64,000 nt of DNA from Micromussa lordhowensis. Taxonomy: Eukaryota > Cnidaria > Anthozoa > Scleractinia > Lobophylliidae. The notes below the pieces were generated by a model, which searched no databases, had not been told where the DNA came from, and was given only the letters and a program-made list of their open reading frames with translations. Each line of letters starts with the position of its first letter. Within the stretch, counting starts at the first letter, position 1. The stretch lies in NCBI GenBank assembly GCA_964020085.1, contig OZ026607.1, forward strand, positions 19,493,606 to 19,557,605. Direction: 5' to 3'. Below, one piece after another: positions 40,401-48,577 of this stretch. The translations under genes and the position numbers were made by a program.

Positions 40401-41946
40401 AGCTTATAAAACTTGTTTGAAAAACATTTAACTTAGTGACATGTATTCTGGAGACTGAAGACCTAATTTTTAAGTTAAAATCTTCCAGGAAGCTCTACTT
40501 CATTCTTTGAAGGCAGAATATTGATTTGTTTCTGTTGTTCAAGAATACTTGATAGGCAATTTTTTAAATCAAGCTTATTAACCTACCTTCCAAGAAGTTA
40601 ATGTCCTGACTGTCCTGTTTTTGTCTGCACGTTTCTGTAATTAGGGACCTTAAGCAATGACGACGTTCAGTGAAAACTTCGACTTTCGCAGCTGAATAGA
40701 TTTGTTCAGAGCACCTATCTCTCTCAGAAAGTATTCAAGCTAGATGTGTAATGCCAGCGTTGAATTTCAAGTTAAAATACGAAACATTAGCCGCAGCGTT
40801 CGCGTTCTCCAAAATACGCAGAGCTTAGTCATTTCACGTTGTTGTTTTGCAGAGCAAGGCTCAGAAATGTACCAAGATTTAATGCACGTGCACAGCCATT
40901 GTTCTGCTCATTAAGCCTTTGAGTTTTTCCCGCTGTTCACGTGCGCGGCTACCATGATTTTCCCGCCAAAGTGACACTTGTTCACACTGTGTACGCGGTA
41001 CCGCGTTTTTTTCCGCGAAAACTGACACTGGTTCACAGTTCATACGCGTTCACTGCTTTCTTTTGGTAAATGGCTACTCGCTCTAGAAGGTTTAAATTCC
41101 GTGAAATGTTTTAATAAATATATCTCATCTGATTTCGTTTCAGGTTATGACAAGAATGAATATCCTTGTAGCTGTTCTTTGCCTGATCATGGGTCGTCCG
41201 TATCAGTTCTATTACTTCGTTCCCCTCGTGTCGTTTTGGTTTGTAGTGATTTATGCTGTTTTAGCGGTTTGGCCCAGAGTCACTGCCGCTCTTGTTAAAG
41301 GTAAGATGTCATCCCTTGTAAGTAGGCGCCCTCTTGCGTGATGTTTCATAATTTTCCGACTCCCCCGGACCTGCTAACGTCAACAGATCAGTAGTTTTTG
41401 AGAAGAGAACGATTCAGGAAATATAGACATCGGTGGTCGAAGACATTGCCGCAGAGCGTTGCCTGGGCTACATGGGGAAAAACGGCGAGTTGTATAGGGA
41501 CTTGCGATGGACCAGTCTAACATCCCACTTAGGGGAGGGGGAGGGGAGGAGCAATACTTCTAGCTGTTTCATGCATTGAAGACCAAGTTGAAAATGATAC
41601 TGAGAGGCACTGAACTAGCGGGCACCTTACATCATTTGTCTTCATCTCACTTCTCCTCACCGTGATTACCCTCTCATCTATTAAGTATTCTTATTACAAT
41701 AACGTCTTTCTTATTTGCAAGATAATTTGGTTTTATCAACTGAGTTGATAATGTGAATTGGCCACCGTAAAAAGATTCGAAAGTTGACGTTTCGAGCGTT
41801 CGCCCTTCGTCTGAGAATTTGGATTCGCTCCGACGAAGGGCTAACGCTCGAAACGTCAGCTTCCGAATCTCTTTACGGTGGCCAATTCACATTATCAACT
41901 CAGTTGATAAAACCAAATTGTATCTTGTAATACTCCCCACCGACGT

Positions 41947-41979
<33 letters not shown>

Positions 41980-42535
41980 AATTTCTTATTTACACTTTCC
42001 CGTTAATGTCGCCCTCGACATATTTAATCTTGATAGCATTGCAATTAACTGGCTTCACTTTCTACTTCAGTTTACTTTATTAGCTCTAGGTAAACTTTTC
42101 ATTGCTGGTAGCTTTTTGAAGTATTATATAAAATTTCCTCTTGCAGAAAACCACATGCATTACGCTGTAGTATTGCTGAAGTTGTTCTTTCTCTTTGGTG
42201 TTATTTCTATGATCTGGAGTTCACCGGTAAAGTCTTTTGGTTCATCTACATTTGATTTCGTTGGTAAAGTCATTAGACACCACACCGACGTTAAAAATAT
42301 TACAAAAATTTGGTTGAAAAGTTTTAGAAACCCTGCCGCTATCCGTTAATACAAGTTCTTTTGACTTTCAATATTACTATTCGCAAACCAAACGACCTCA
42401 ATGTAATTGTTGATTACTGATGGTGCAAAACATTCAAGAATTAATACATTACATGCAAAAAAAATCGGACGTTTTATTTTCGGTCCCTTTCATCTCATTT
42501 CGGACAAAAACTTCGGACACTTCGATGAAACAGTG

Positions 42536-42568
<33 letters not shown>

Positions 42569-45500
42569 CTCTAGTGCGCACGCTATTCATTGGTCACGCG
42601 CGTGCCACGTCATTTTCAAGCGCGCGCACCGAGTCGAAAACTTGACAAAATATAGAGCCGATGACCTTTGCGTTAACTTGGTGTGCGAATATTTTTGTTG
42701 GAAGCTCGGTGACCCCCACTTTTTTTTCGGCAGATCACTTCCTTTTTTAACTCTCTACATTATACTAAAAAACCAAAAAAATCTGTGTGTGGGAAGTTGT
42801 AATTATTTGTCATATACTATTAAAAAAGGGTCGAATTGGTACATGGAGACAGGTGTGCGTGACTTAGAAGTTGTCTTTTTTAAGGCTAATTCTAGCAGAT
42901 TTAATGACATATGTAGCAAAGATCAATCAATTAGGCCTATATAAGCCGTGTTAAACACTCATAGCTTAGAGATGATTCTTCAACTTAAATATATGCCGAT
43001 AGTAATGAATCCGGCCAGAATCGCCTCGAATGACTGAGAATCGTAGAAATGCTATGGTCTGAGCTACGCTTTATCTTGAAAACGAGTTCGGTGACCCCCG
43101 ATTTTTTTTACGTTTTTTATCTAATCTTATCATTTTCTACCGTCAGTCAAAGTTTTAAAAAAATCTGTGTGTGGGAAGTTTTTGGGCGCGAACGTCCTTA
43201 AAGAAATTTTTGCGAACATCTGTGAAGATGATAGTTTTGCTGCACCCTCAGTGTTTTACAGATACACCGACGAGAAGAGGAAATAACATGAATTCTATTC
43301 AGCCGTATCAATGTCTCAACTGGAGTTCCCTCAATGAAGGAAATGAGACTCAAAAACAGCTTTTGAGCAACGTACAATTTTCATACTGTACTGTAAATAT
43401 GTCGGACTCTTTTTTTTGTCCGAAATTAAAATCGTCCGAAACTTTTTGCAAGTAATGGAACAAACGGGACAAGGATTTCCAAGTTTGGTTAGGGTGAAGA
43501 TATCGATCGACAAACTTGACAGAGTTGCTCTATTCGTAAGCCCAGATTTTTCGATTTCTAGAACTCATTGTGTCATAGTTGGCATGCTTACGAGATAATT
43601 ATTTTTTGTTTTCAGATGTTGTGTCAGTGGATATTTTCCCAATGGGCAATAAAAGAATTATTTATTGATGAAAATGACAGTGTTCGTGAATGGTGGTTCA
43701 GGTCATGGTTGGACAGATACGTGAGTAAAACCGCATTCTTAGTCGTTTTGTGGTAGAAATCTGTTCTCCACGAATTCTCCGAGTTCTTAGCTGACGTCAA
43801 CGACGTTGCTAAGTAACATGGTGTTATCTGTGACGTCAACCTGACGTGCAGCTTTCGGGGTGTCTTTTCGTGTCTCTCATTGGACAGTAACTATCGGCGA
43901 GTCGTCGGGTGCGTCATGAGGATTTTCCGAACATTTGCCGAACCAGATTGCGCTTTTTGGAATAGTGTTAGCCTTTGCTTTAGTAACATTTTTATCAAAT
44001 AGTTCTTAATTCTGCCCTGTGTTACATTGTTAGGAAATTATTTCCATGATAAATGACAAAATGTTCGCGACTAGTTCTATAAGAAGTTATTTGAGGACAG
44101 TAGTAAGGACAATTATCATAGGTGATTAATTACTTTTCTTTTTCATTTCCTTTTCAGATTGCGCTTTTTGGAATGGTGTTAGCCTTCGCATACTACGCCG
44201 CTAAATCTCTTAAAATGTTCGACGACAGCAACAAAAGAACTTTGTTCTCCAGACCAGTAGGAGTTGCTTGTTTTATCTTCGCTATTGTGGCTCTTGTGGT
44301 AAGATAAAACACGCAAAACAAGTAACAAAAAAGAAACAAAATTGAAGATAAAACAGAACCGTACTTTCTCTTAGAGCACCAAATTAAAAAAAAGAAATAG
44401 AAACTTATCACATCTGTACATAACCTTCGACCGATGCGAGAACTGGTGCCAAGCGCGGGAAAAGCAGGCACAAAAAGACTGCGGGAGAAAATGCAGGAAA
44501 CCGTGGCCAGTTAGCGCGGGAAAACGTATAATGAGTGCTAAGTGCGGGAAAACTTGTAACGGGTGCCAAGCGCGGGAAAAATCTTCAACTAGTGGAAAGA
44601 GACGGTTGAGTTTGCCTTAGGCCTCTGATTGGCTGAAAGACCAGCTTGTGTTCGCTCTCATTGGTCGGTGCACGTTGAAAAGTGAAGTTATTAAGTTGTT
44701 GTTTTTGTCTTTTGCAGAGTTATACTATTCAGGCTTTTACGTGTAGTTCAAAAGTTTCTTGTAACGAGACGCATTCAACAGTATCATTTATACCTGTGAG
44801 TTCACAATTTGTTCTTACTTCCTTCTTCATATACCTTTCTTCTTTTCCTCTTGCTCTGTAGTATATCTGGCTTTATGCTGCTTCTTTTGCTCCACCTCTG
44901 TTCAATTTCTTTCCCTCGCAAATTCCATGACCCTCCTTGGCAAACGACGATTACCTGGACAATTCTTTGTAATGTTATAGGCTCGTAATGTTTTCAGATG
45001 GATAGATTATCAAGTTTTATTATATGGCTAGCTCCGTGGGCAGACGAGATAAACCAAATTCTGCGCTCTGATTGGCTACCCGAGAGGGCAAGATGGCGCT
45101 ATTTTGCCCGCTTGGGATTACGCGCTGTGTCCCGCAAGAAAAAGATGTTCTTTTTCCTATATCTGTAATATCTCCTTTATTGACAACGCTGGCTCGATCA
45201 AGATGGCTGGATATTGGCCTCGTTCTTGGCAAATACGCAGCCATCTTGACCTCACTATTGGTCAATAACCCTTCTTTATTTTTCTGGCTGTAAAACAACA
45301 CTCGTCGAGTGCTTTAAGATTTTTCAAAACGGCACTATCCCGACTGTCTCTCTTGTGAATCTATACTTGTTCTTGTTTTTATTTACTATCTTTATTTTTT
45401 ATTTTTCAGATATTAGCCTTTATGCTCCTCAGAAATGTTCCTGGCTCGTTTCGGGCAAAATTCAGTAAATTTTATGCATGGGTTGGCACTATTTCTCTCG

Positions 45501-46371
45501 AGGTTAGCTGGCATGTTAACGTATCGTTGCACCCTTACATAGAGGACATGACACGGTGGCGCGAAGATATGAGTTTTATTTTCGAGTGGTAAAAACAATA
45601 TTTTACGAACGAGCTCAGCGAATGAGCAAAATATTGTTTTTAACACGAGGAAACAAAATTCATATCTTCAAGCCACCGTGTAATTTTCTTTTTGTTGTAG
45701 AGACAAACTGACGAAGGTGTAATTATTTTAAGGACTTACTAATGGTCTTGAAACGGAGTTGGGATCAACCTCGTTCCCGGGCTGTCCCATTTTCCCGCCT
45801 TCCCGAAGCGAGAGAGGTGAGACCCACTCCTCTCTCGCTCCGGTAGGGCAGAAATTTGAGAGACGCTGGGAACGAGGTTGAATTGGAATTTAGATCATTC
45901 CTACTAAGGAAGGTCTTATAAAGGTACTTTGTAAAGGGGTTTCTGTCGTCGAGTCTCCACTAACGGTCACCTCCCCAACATCCATCTAATTATGTCCCCA
46001 GGGCTGCTGTTGTAAAGAAAAACTTTGGGTTAAATACGCACAATTGTGTTTCTGTAACATAAATGCTCTCAGTTCTGGGCTTCTGTCTTATTTTGCAGTT
46101 ATTTATAGCGCAGTACCACATCTGGCTTGCACACGATACAAAAGGTGTTTTAGTGTTGATTCCGGACCAGCCACTACTCAATGTGATCCTCACAACCTAC
46201 GTTTTTGTATGCGTGAGCCACGAGATTCAAAAGGTGTCCGGCGTACTGGCCAACGCCCTCATCACCAAAGACATAAAGACAATGATTCGAAGGGTCTTAT
46301 TCTTCATCTTCATGTTGATAATTATTTGGTGGCATAAAACACGTCACGATCCAAAGCCGAGATTAACCTGA
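22066..46371 (+). CDS. CASD1: CASD1 orthologue, sialic-acid O-acetyltransferase (23 exons)
   Basis: Exons: 22066-22267, 23676-23769, 24567-24690, 30951-30995, 31126-31188, 31477-31521, 32366-32411, 32873-32998, 33690-33780, 34268-34379, 35028-35152, 35935-36002, 37524-37656, 38178-38286, 38522-38611, 40229-40348, 41144-41300, 42147-42226, 43616-43720, 44158-44298, 44718-44795, 45410-45502, 46099-46371. All phases agree; 2520 nt, 839 residues (human about 797). Start ATG sits in AAGATGG context. Residues 47-62 are a signal anchor; FIGDSRTR (S116) and DGIH (D305, H308) match the SGNH catalytic Ser, Asp and His of the luminal domain. From exon 12 on, many hydrophobic spans form the acyltransferase-3-like membrane domain, with [43 protein letters not shown] and [10 protein letters not shown] matching the family. 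It transfers acetyl from acetyl-CoA to CMP-sialic acid in the Golgi in vertebrates; the cnidarian substrate is unproven. Confidence 0.95.
22836..23268. mobile_element. Foldback element with long inverted arms in CASD1 intron 1
   Basis: Left arm from AAGGGGCATTATGCC and right arm ending in GTAATTCCCCTTA are imperfect inverses over more than 150 bp; both carry AAAGAAACAAAGC, ATATTTCC and AAACCCCTTTTCTA or their inverses. No coding capacity was seen. A non-autonomous DNA transposon is inferred. Confidence 0.55.
24785..25210 (+). mobile_element. LINE reverse-transcriptase C-terminal fragment with (TGAA)n tail
   Basis: From about 24790 the plus strand encodes [16 protein letters not shown], then [16 protein letters not shown] up to a stop near 24942. 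This is the C terminus typical of CR1/L2-group LINE reverse transcriptases. A 3' UTR with a G run (about 25071-25082) and a TGAATGAATGAA tail near 25190 follow. It is 5'-truncated and lies in CASD1 intron 3. Confidence 0.7.
25279..25777. mobile_element. hAT-like non-autonomous element with CAGGGGTC ends
   Basis: The ends are CAGGGGTCGAAATGTT and the inverse AACATTTTGACCCCTG. Inside are repeated GACAGGTAAAAA and CCTGTC motifs in both orientations. CAGGG termini suggest hAT, but no clean 8-bp target duplication was seen. Confidence 0.5.
25825..26050 (-). mobile_element. LINE reverse-transcriptase C-terminal fragment, minus strand
   Basis: The minus strand encodes [13 protein letters not shown], a stop, then [20 protein letters not shown] and [13 protein letters not shown]. 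The pattern matches the end of CR1/L2-type reverse transcriptases and differs from the other fragments, so it is a separate, dead insertion. Confidence 0.6.
26050..26821 (+). mobile_element. Penelope-like element, reverse transcriptase part (left of a LINE insertion)
   Basis: The frame at 26059-26532 holds [16 protein letters not shown] and [11 protein letters not shown], reverse-transcriptase motifs including the catalytic DD, then LPFLGMEI and YRKPTDTG. Downstream blocks ([27 protein letters not shown]) follow in shifted frames, so stops and indels are present. The element is cut at about 26820 by a LINE and resumes near 29994. Its 5' part is missing. Confidence 0.78.
26822..29993 (-). mobile_element. 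CR1/L2-like LINE (endonuclease plus reverse transcriptase), inserted in a Penelope-like element
   Basis: Transcribed leftward. The frame at 28346-30031 encodes an APE-type endonuclease ([30 protein letters not shown]) and the reverse-transcriptase start. The next frames (28063-28275, 27010-27993) continue with [37 protein letters not shown], the catalytic FADDTQLY and [11 protein letters not shown]. Two lesions were seen: a frameshift in an A run near 28355 and an in-frame TGA at about 28063. The 3' end is a TAA microsatellite (plus strand 26822-26848) after AT-rich UTR; the 5' end is truncated. A possible short AGCTAA target duplication flanks it. The retrotransposon copy is inactive as it stands. 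Confidence 0.85.
29994..30460 (+). mobile_element. Penelope-like element, GIY-YIG endonuclease part (right of the LINE insertion)
   Basis: The plus strand encodes [20 protein letters not shown], then [14 protein letters not shown] and [15 protein letters not shown], the Cys-rich GIY-YIG nuclease typical of Penelope-like elements. The reading frame of the part left of the LINE continues in register here if the LINE and one copy of the short target repeat are ignored. A hammerhead-like relic with CGGTCGAAACG lies at about 30427-30460. Confidence 0.75.
31557..31718. repeat. Foldback MITE in CASD1 intron 6
   Basis: GCCTAAGCCGTGTATTACAC followed by TGTGATAAAACAC at 31559 is inverted at about 31682-31716; a second inverted pair (TGTAGAAAACA / TGTTTTCTACA-type) lies in the centre. 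No coding capacity. Confidence 0.6.
32730..32790 (+). ncRNA. Degenerate hammerhead-like motif
   Basis: CTGATGA, a GGTG...CACT stem, then GAAACATTGTC follow the hammerhead order (core, stem II, GAAA, short stem III, UH), but stem I does not pair well. A Penelope-derived relic in CASD1 intron 7 is inferred. Confidence 0.35.
33350..33540 (-). repeat. Dispersed repeat with hammerhead-like core, copy 1
   Basis: The minus strand has TCCGACGAAGGGCTAACGCT next to an altered CAAAACG core, then TTATCAACGCAGTTGATAA and CCACAGTTTC. Same family as the copies at 41728-41990 and 61815-61975. The core departs from the hammerhead consensus (CCGACGA for CTGANGA), so activity is unlikely. Confidence 0.5.
34395..34930 (-). 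mobile_element. LINE 3' fragment with (TTA)n tail, minus strand
   Basis: The minus strand encodes [20 protein letters not shown] and [20 protein letters not shown], then AATAAAGATA and a TTA repeat (plus strand about 34402-34420). It looks like the end of a LINE reverse transcriptase with its 3' tail, in CASD1 intron 10. Confidence 0.5.
35251..35477. mobile_element. Short hAT-like element with CAGGGCTC ends
   Basis: The ends CAGGGCTC and GAGCCCTG bound 227 bp. Inside, the GGGCAAG motif repeats in both orientations. No coding capacity; no clear target duplication. Confidence 0.45.
36860..37425 (+). mobile_element. LINE 3' fragment with (ATT)n tail, interrupted by a small MITE
   Basis: Overlapping frames encode [20 protein letters not shown] and [41 protein letters not shown], then a 3' UTR with AATAAAG and an ATT microsatellite (about 37361-37409). 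The protein end fits a LINE open frame. A 99-bp element (37230-37328) sits in the 3' UTR. Confidence 0.55.
37230..37328. mobile_element. 99-bp MITE with TTAACCCTTTCACCACC ends
   Basis: TTAACCCTTTCACCACCA at the left is inverted as TGGTGGTGAAAGGGTTAA at the right. TTAA termini suggest a piggyBac-type target. It interrupts the 3' UTR of a LINE fragment, so it inserted later. Confidence 0.65.
38688..38931. mobile_element. MITE with CAGGGGCCCGTTTCTCGAA ends in CASD1 intron 15
   Basis: The 19-bp termini at 38688 and 38931 are exact inverses, and CCCGAAAAGTTT-like motifs repeat near both ends. 244 bp, non-coding. Confidence 0.65.
39300..39660. mobile_element. Dispersed element, copy A (CASD1 intron 15)
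   Basis: Ends AGTTTTAGC and GCTAAAACT are inverted and both carry a GACGGCG/CGCCGTC motif. The body (GATCTGTTCAG, AATACG near CTCCAAAA, TCATTTCACGTTGTTGTTTT) recurs at 40650-40925 in the next intron. Confidence 0.55.
40650..40925. mobile_element. Dispersed element, copy B (CASD1 intron 16), truncated
   Basis: Matches copy A at 39300-39660 through most of the body in the same orientation, including CATTTCACGTTGTTGTTTTG and GCTCATTAA, but the terminal inverted ends are eroded. Both differ at many positions, so the copies are old. Confidence 0.5.
41728..41915. repeat. Inverted pair of the hammerhead-like dispersed repeat (copy 2)
   Basis: Bases 41728-41812 and 41831-41915 are near-perfect inverses (about 85 bp, a few mismatches) with an 18-bp spacer. 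Each arm contains GACGAAGGGCTAACGCTCGA followed by AACGTC (or close variants) and TTATCAACTGAGTTGATAA. The tail CCACAGTTTCTTTAGAAACT continues to about 41990 on one side only. It lies in CASD1 intron 17. Confidence 0.65.
42448..43457. mobile_element. Outer inverted-repeat element in CASD1 intron 18, split by a TTAA element
   Basis: ATTACATGCAAAAAAAATCG at the left and the related inverse with CGTCCGAAAC and TTTTTGCAAGTAAT at the right are imperfect terminal inverted repeats of about 35 bp. The 42536-43201 element lies inside it. Confidence 0.5.
42536..43201. mobile_element. TTAA-flanked MITE with GGACGTTCGCGCCC ends
   Basis: TTAAGGACGTTCGCGCCCA and its inverse GGGCGCGAACGTCCTTAA bound 666 bp. 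Inside, a segment starting GGTGACCCCC and ending AAAAATCTGTGTGTGGGAAG occurs twice (about 42709-42799 and 43090-43183). TTAA at both edges fits a piggyBac-type target duplication. Confidence 0.72.
43944..43980 (+). pseudogene. Partial duplicate of the start of CASD1 exon 20 within intron 19
   Basis: From CAGATTGCGCTTTTTGGAAT onward, 35 bp match the AG acceptor and first 32 coding bases of exon 20 (44155-44189) with two substitutions. The copy has an AG but a weak pyrimidine tract (TTTGCCGAACCAG), and the match ends after about 35 bp, so it is unlikely to be used as an exon. Confidence 0.7.
45020..45305. repeat. Possible repeat remnant in CASD1 intron 21
   Basis: AAGATGGCGCTATTTTGCC and AAGATGGCTGGATATTGG recur in related forms, with CAGCCATCTTGACC as an inverted match, and the segment is richer in CpG than its surroundings. 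No gene recognised. Confidence 0.3.
45548..45690. repeat. Foldback MITE in CASD1 intron 22
   Basis: ACACGGTGGCGCGAAGATATGA at the left is inverted (with mismatches) as TCATATCTTCAAGCCACCGT at the right; the inner arms continue with AAAACAATATTTT. A second hairpin with CAACCTCGTTCCC ends follows at about 45773-45880. Confidence 0.6.
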
Positions 46372-46444
46372 TGTTAAACGTTTGTCGACGGTGTACGAAG
46401 GTGTTCTGGGGCGTGGATTGGTAGGTGAATTCAAGACAACGGTG

Positions 46445-46450
46445 AATAAA
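46445..46450 (+). promoter_or_regulatory. Possible CASD1 polyadenylation signal
   Basis: AATAAA lies 74 bp after the CASD1 stop codon, a usual distance for a short 3' UTR. Confidence 0.45.
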
Positions 46451-46959
46451 CACAAGCCGGGGTGTATTAGAGAGAGGTAGCATCACACGAGAGAATTAAC
46501 AGATTGCGTTTAACGCAACTCAAAGAATTCCTGTGTCGAGCCGAGCAATACGTAAGGGATCATCATGGTGTAGGTTATTTTAAGCTCTGTCCAGAATGTC
46601 TAAACGCACAAAATTGGTGACGCCAGCTGGTTAGCCTTAACAACCGCTCCCGGAGATTGGACCCGAAAAATTCCAAACTGATGAGGTATCCCTACGTAGC
46701 TCCCTGTAGTGTCCCTGATTGGGTGTTTGTTAGTTTTGAATTTTTAAAGTTATCTCAGACGTTTCTAACTTCATTCCCAGGGTCTCTCTAGTTCTCGCAG
46801 AAGAAAGATCCTGGGCACGAGATTGAGACCTCCCGAGTACTGAGCAAATACGTTTGTTGATCTAGACCGCCTTTTAGCGTGTCAGCGAAAACTGATATTT
46901 TTTACTTATCCTTATAGCGAGGCAGCACTAGAATATACCAATCGTCAGCTTGATTTAAA

Positions 46960-47400
46960 AGCAGAGTTTCTATCCGGTATCAAAAGACAGAACCAAATTG
47001 CGTAGTAGAGAGTACGACAAGAAACCACTCTCAGTATATAAAGAGCTTCCATCTGAATATACTTTGAAGTCGGAGCCATGTACAACAAAGTAAACATAGC
47101 TACATGAAAGCGCTGTTCAACAGCTTTCATTTGAATGGTCACACACTAGAGTTTCATTCACAGACTTAAAAGTTAGAACCACCTTGTGCAGCATAATAAA
47201 CAGTACCACATGAAAGCACTGCTCAATAGCTTTCATTTGAATGGTCACACACTAGAGTTTCATTCACAGACTTAAAAGTTAGAACCACCTTGTGCAGCAT
47301 AATAAACAGGGCCACAAGATATTTTTGCTTGAATGGCTACATACTAGGGTTGTGCCACAAACCAGGAAGTGAAAAAGTACTTTATATGGAATAAACAGGA
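46960..47400. repeat. 106-bp tandem repeat, locus 1
   Basis: CTTTCATTTGAATGGTCACA starts at 47124 and 47230, a 106-bp period. The unit includes TTAAAAGTTAGAACCACCTT and GCAGCATAATAAACAG. Two copies are nearly identical; flanking copies at both ends are decayed. The same unit occurs at 57305-57545. Confidence 0.75.
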
Positions 47401-47545
47401 CATTATAAAATACCGAAAAAGCCGCTTAATTTTTTTTAATGAACGATCACTATGGATGAACTTCTTCGAAACTTGTGATTTCCATCCAGACTGGAACGGT
47501 TAGTGTCATATTTGATCTGTATTTCGCTTGTAAGAATTAGGTTAA

Positions 47546-47546
47546 C

Positions 47547-47618
<72 letters not shown>
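47546..47618. repeat. (TTA)n microsatellite
   Basis: About 72 bp of uninterrupted TTA repeats. No LINE protein end was recognised upstream, so it may be a stand-alone microsatellite. Confidence 0.85.
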
Positions 47619-47619
<1 letters not shown>

Positions 47620-48198
47620 GAGGGTATCAGCATAATTGTTATTAAAGGATGAACAACTGAGCTGGTGTAGTCAACTGAAGTGAACTGAGCATAACAACGA
47701 ACCGCGCCCCTGTGGTATGGTGGTATGGATCCGAGCCACAGAAGCCGCTTCCTCCACAGGCGCAAAGAACGATTGGGAGACTGGGGATGAGCAACAAAGC
47801 TCGAGTGGGAGCTGGTAGTGAGTGAGGAGCGCGAGCGCGGGAAGCGATGGGAAGGAGAAAAATAGATTCCCTGAGCCCCTCCTTACTGGTTAACTATTGT
47901 ATTTTTACCATCGCCAGAGAAGAAAAATTGTATAGGAGAGCCCGACTCGCATCCCTATACCCTGCAATTTCCTTTTGCCCATCTTTTTACCTGGAAAAGG
48001 AGAATAGTGCAATTTTAACTGATCTTTAGTTGTTCTCTCCATTCAATAAAGTTGCCCAACCCATCCTCACCTCTGAAATCACCGATTATCGACAATTCCT
48101 AATTTCCTCTGAATTATTGATTATCGTTAATTTAGAACGATCAAAGTTTGATAGGAATTCTGGGAAATGAAATCTTGTTTAAAAGGAAACCCAACTGT

Positions 48199-48275
48199 GT
48201 GGACGCGGGACTCGAACCTGGGATTGTTCGCTTTGTAATCCTGTCTTCTAACCATTAGACCACCACGTCGCTAGC
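48199..48275 (-). pseudogene. tRNA-like unit 1 (Pol III A and B boxes)
   Basis: On the minus strand TGGTCTAATGG fits the A box and GGTTCGAGTCC fits the B box at normal spacing. A D stem (GTCT/AGAC) and an anticodon-type stem (GGATT/AATCC) can pair, but the loop of the latter is 11 nt and the T and acceptor stems have mismatches. It is more likely a tRNA-derived Pol III unit than a working tRNA. TTTT follows at about 48180 on this strand. Confidence 0.5.
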
Positions 48276-48504
48276 TGAACAAACCTCAATTTTTAAACAA
48301 TATAATTCATGCGCTTATTCTACATCCTGCGATAAGCATATATCATTACTCGCTAAAAAATAATTTTAGAAAGTGAATGGAAAGGTCGATCACCAAACCT
48401 TAACAAAAAGCTAACCATTTGAAATCTGCGCTTAGGCCTAATCAGTGATATTCTATGCAAGATTCTATTAAATATTTAGTTAAATACCGTTACCGTCGTC
48501 TTGT

Positions 48505-48577
48505 GCTTCAGTGGTCTAGTGGTAAGTAGTCGTTCCTAGCGCCGGGTAGTTCCGGGTTCAAATCCGGTCCAAGTAAT
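48505..48577 (+). pseudogene. tRNA-like unit 2 (Pol III A and B boxes)
   Basis: TGGTCTAGTGG (A box) and GGTTCAAATCC (B box) are present at tRNA spacing. The T arm pairs only partly and the acceptor stem is poor. A T run (GATTTTTTTTCTTTT, about 48581-48594) follows and could end Pol III transcription. Confidence 0.5.

Noticed and set aside
48199..48577. Two functional tRNA genes
   Set aside because: A and B boxes fit, but acceptor and T stems mispair and one anticodon loop is too long; they are kept as tRNA-like units.
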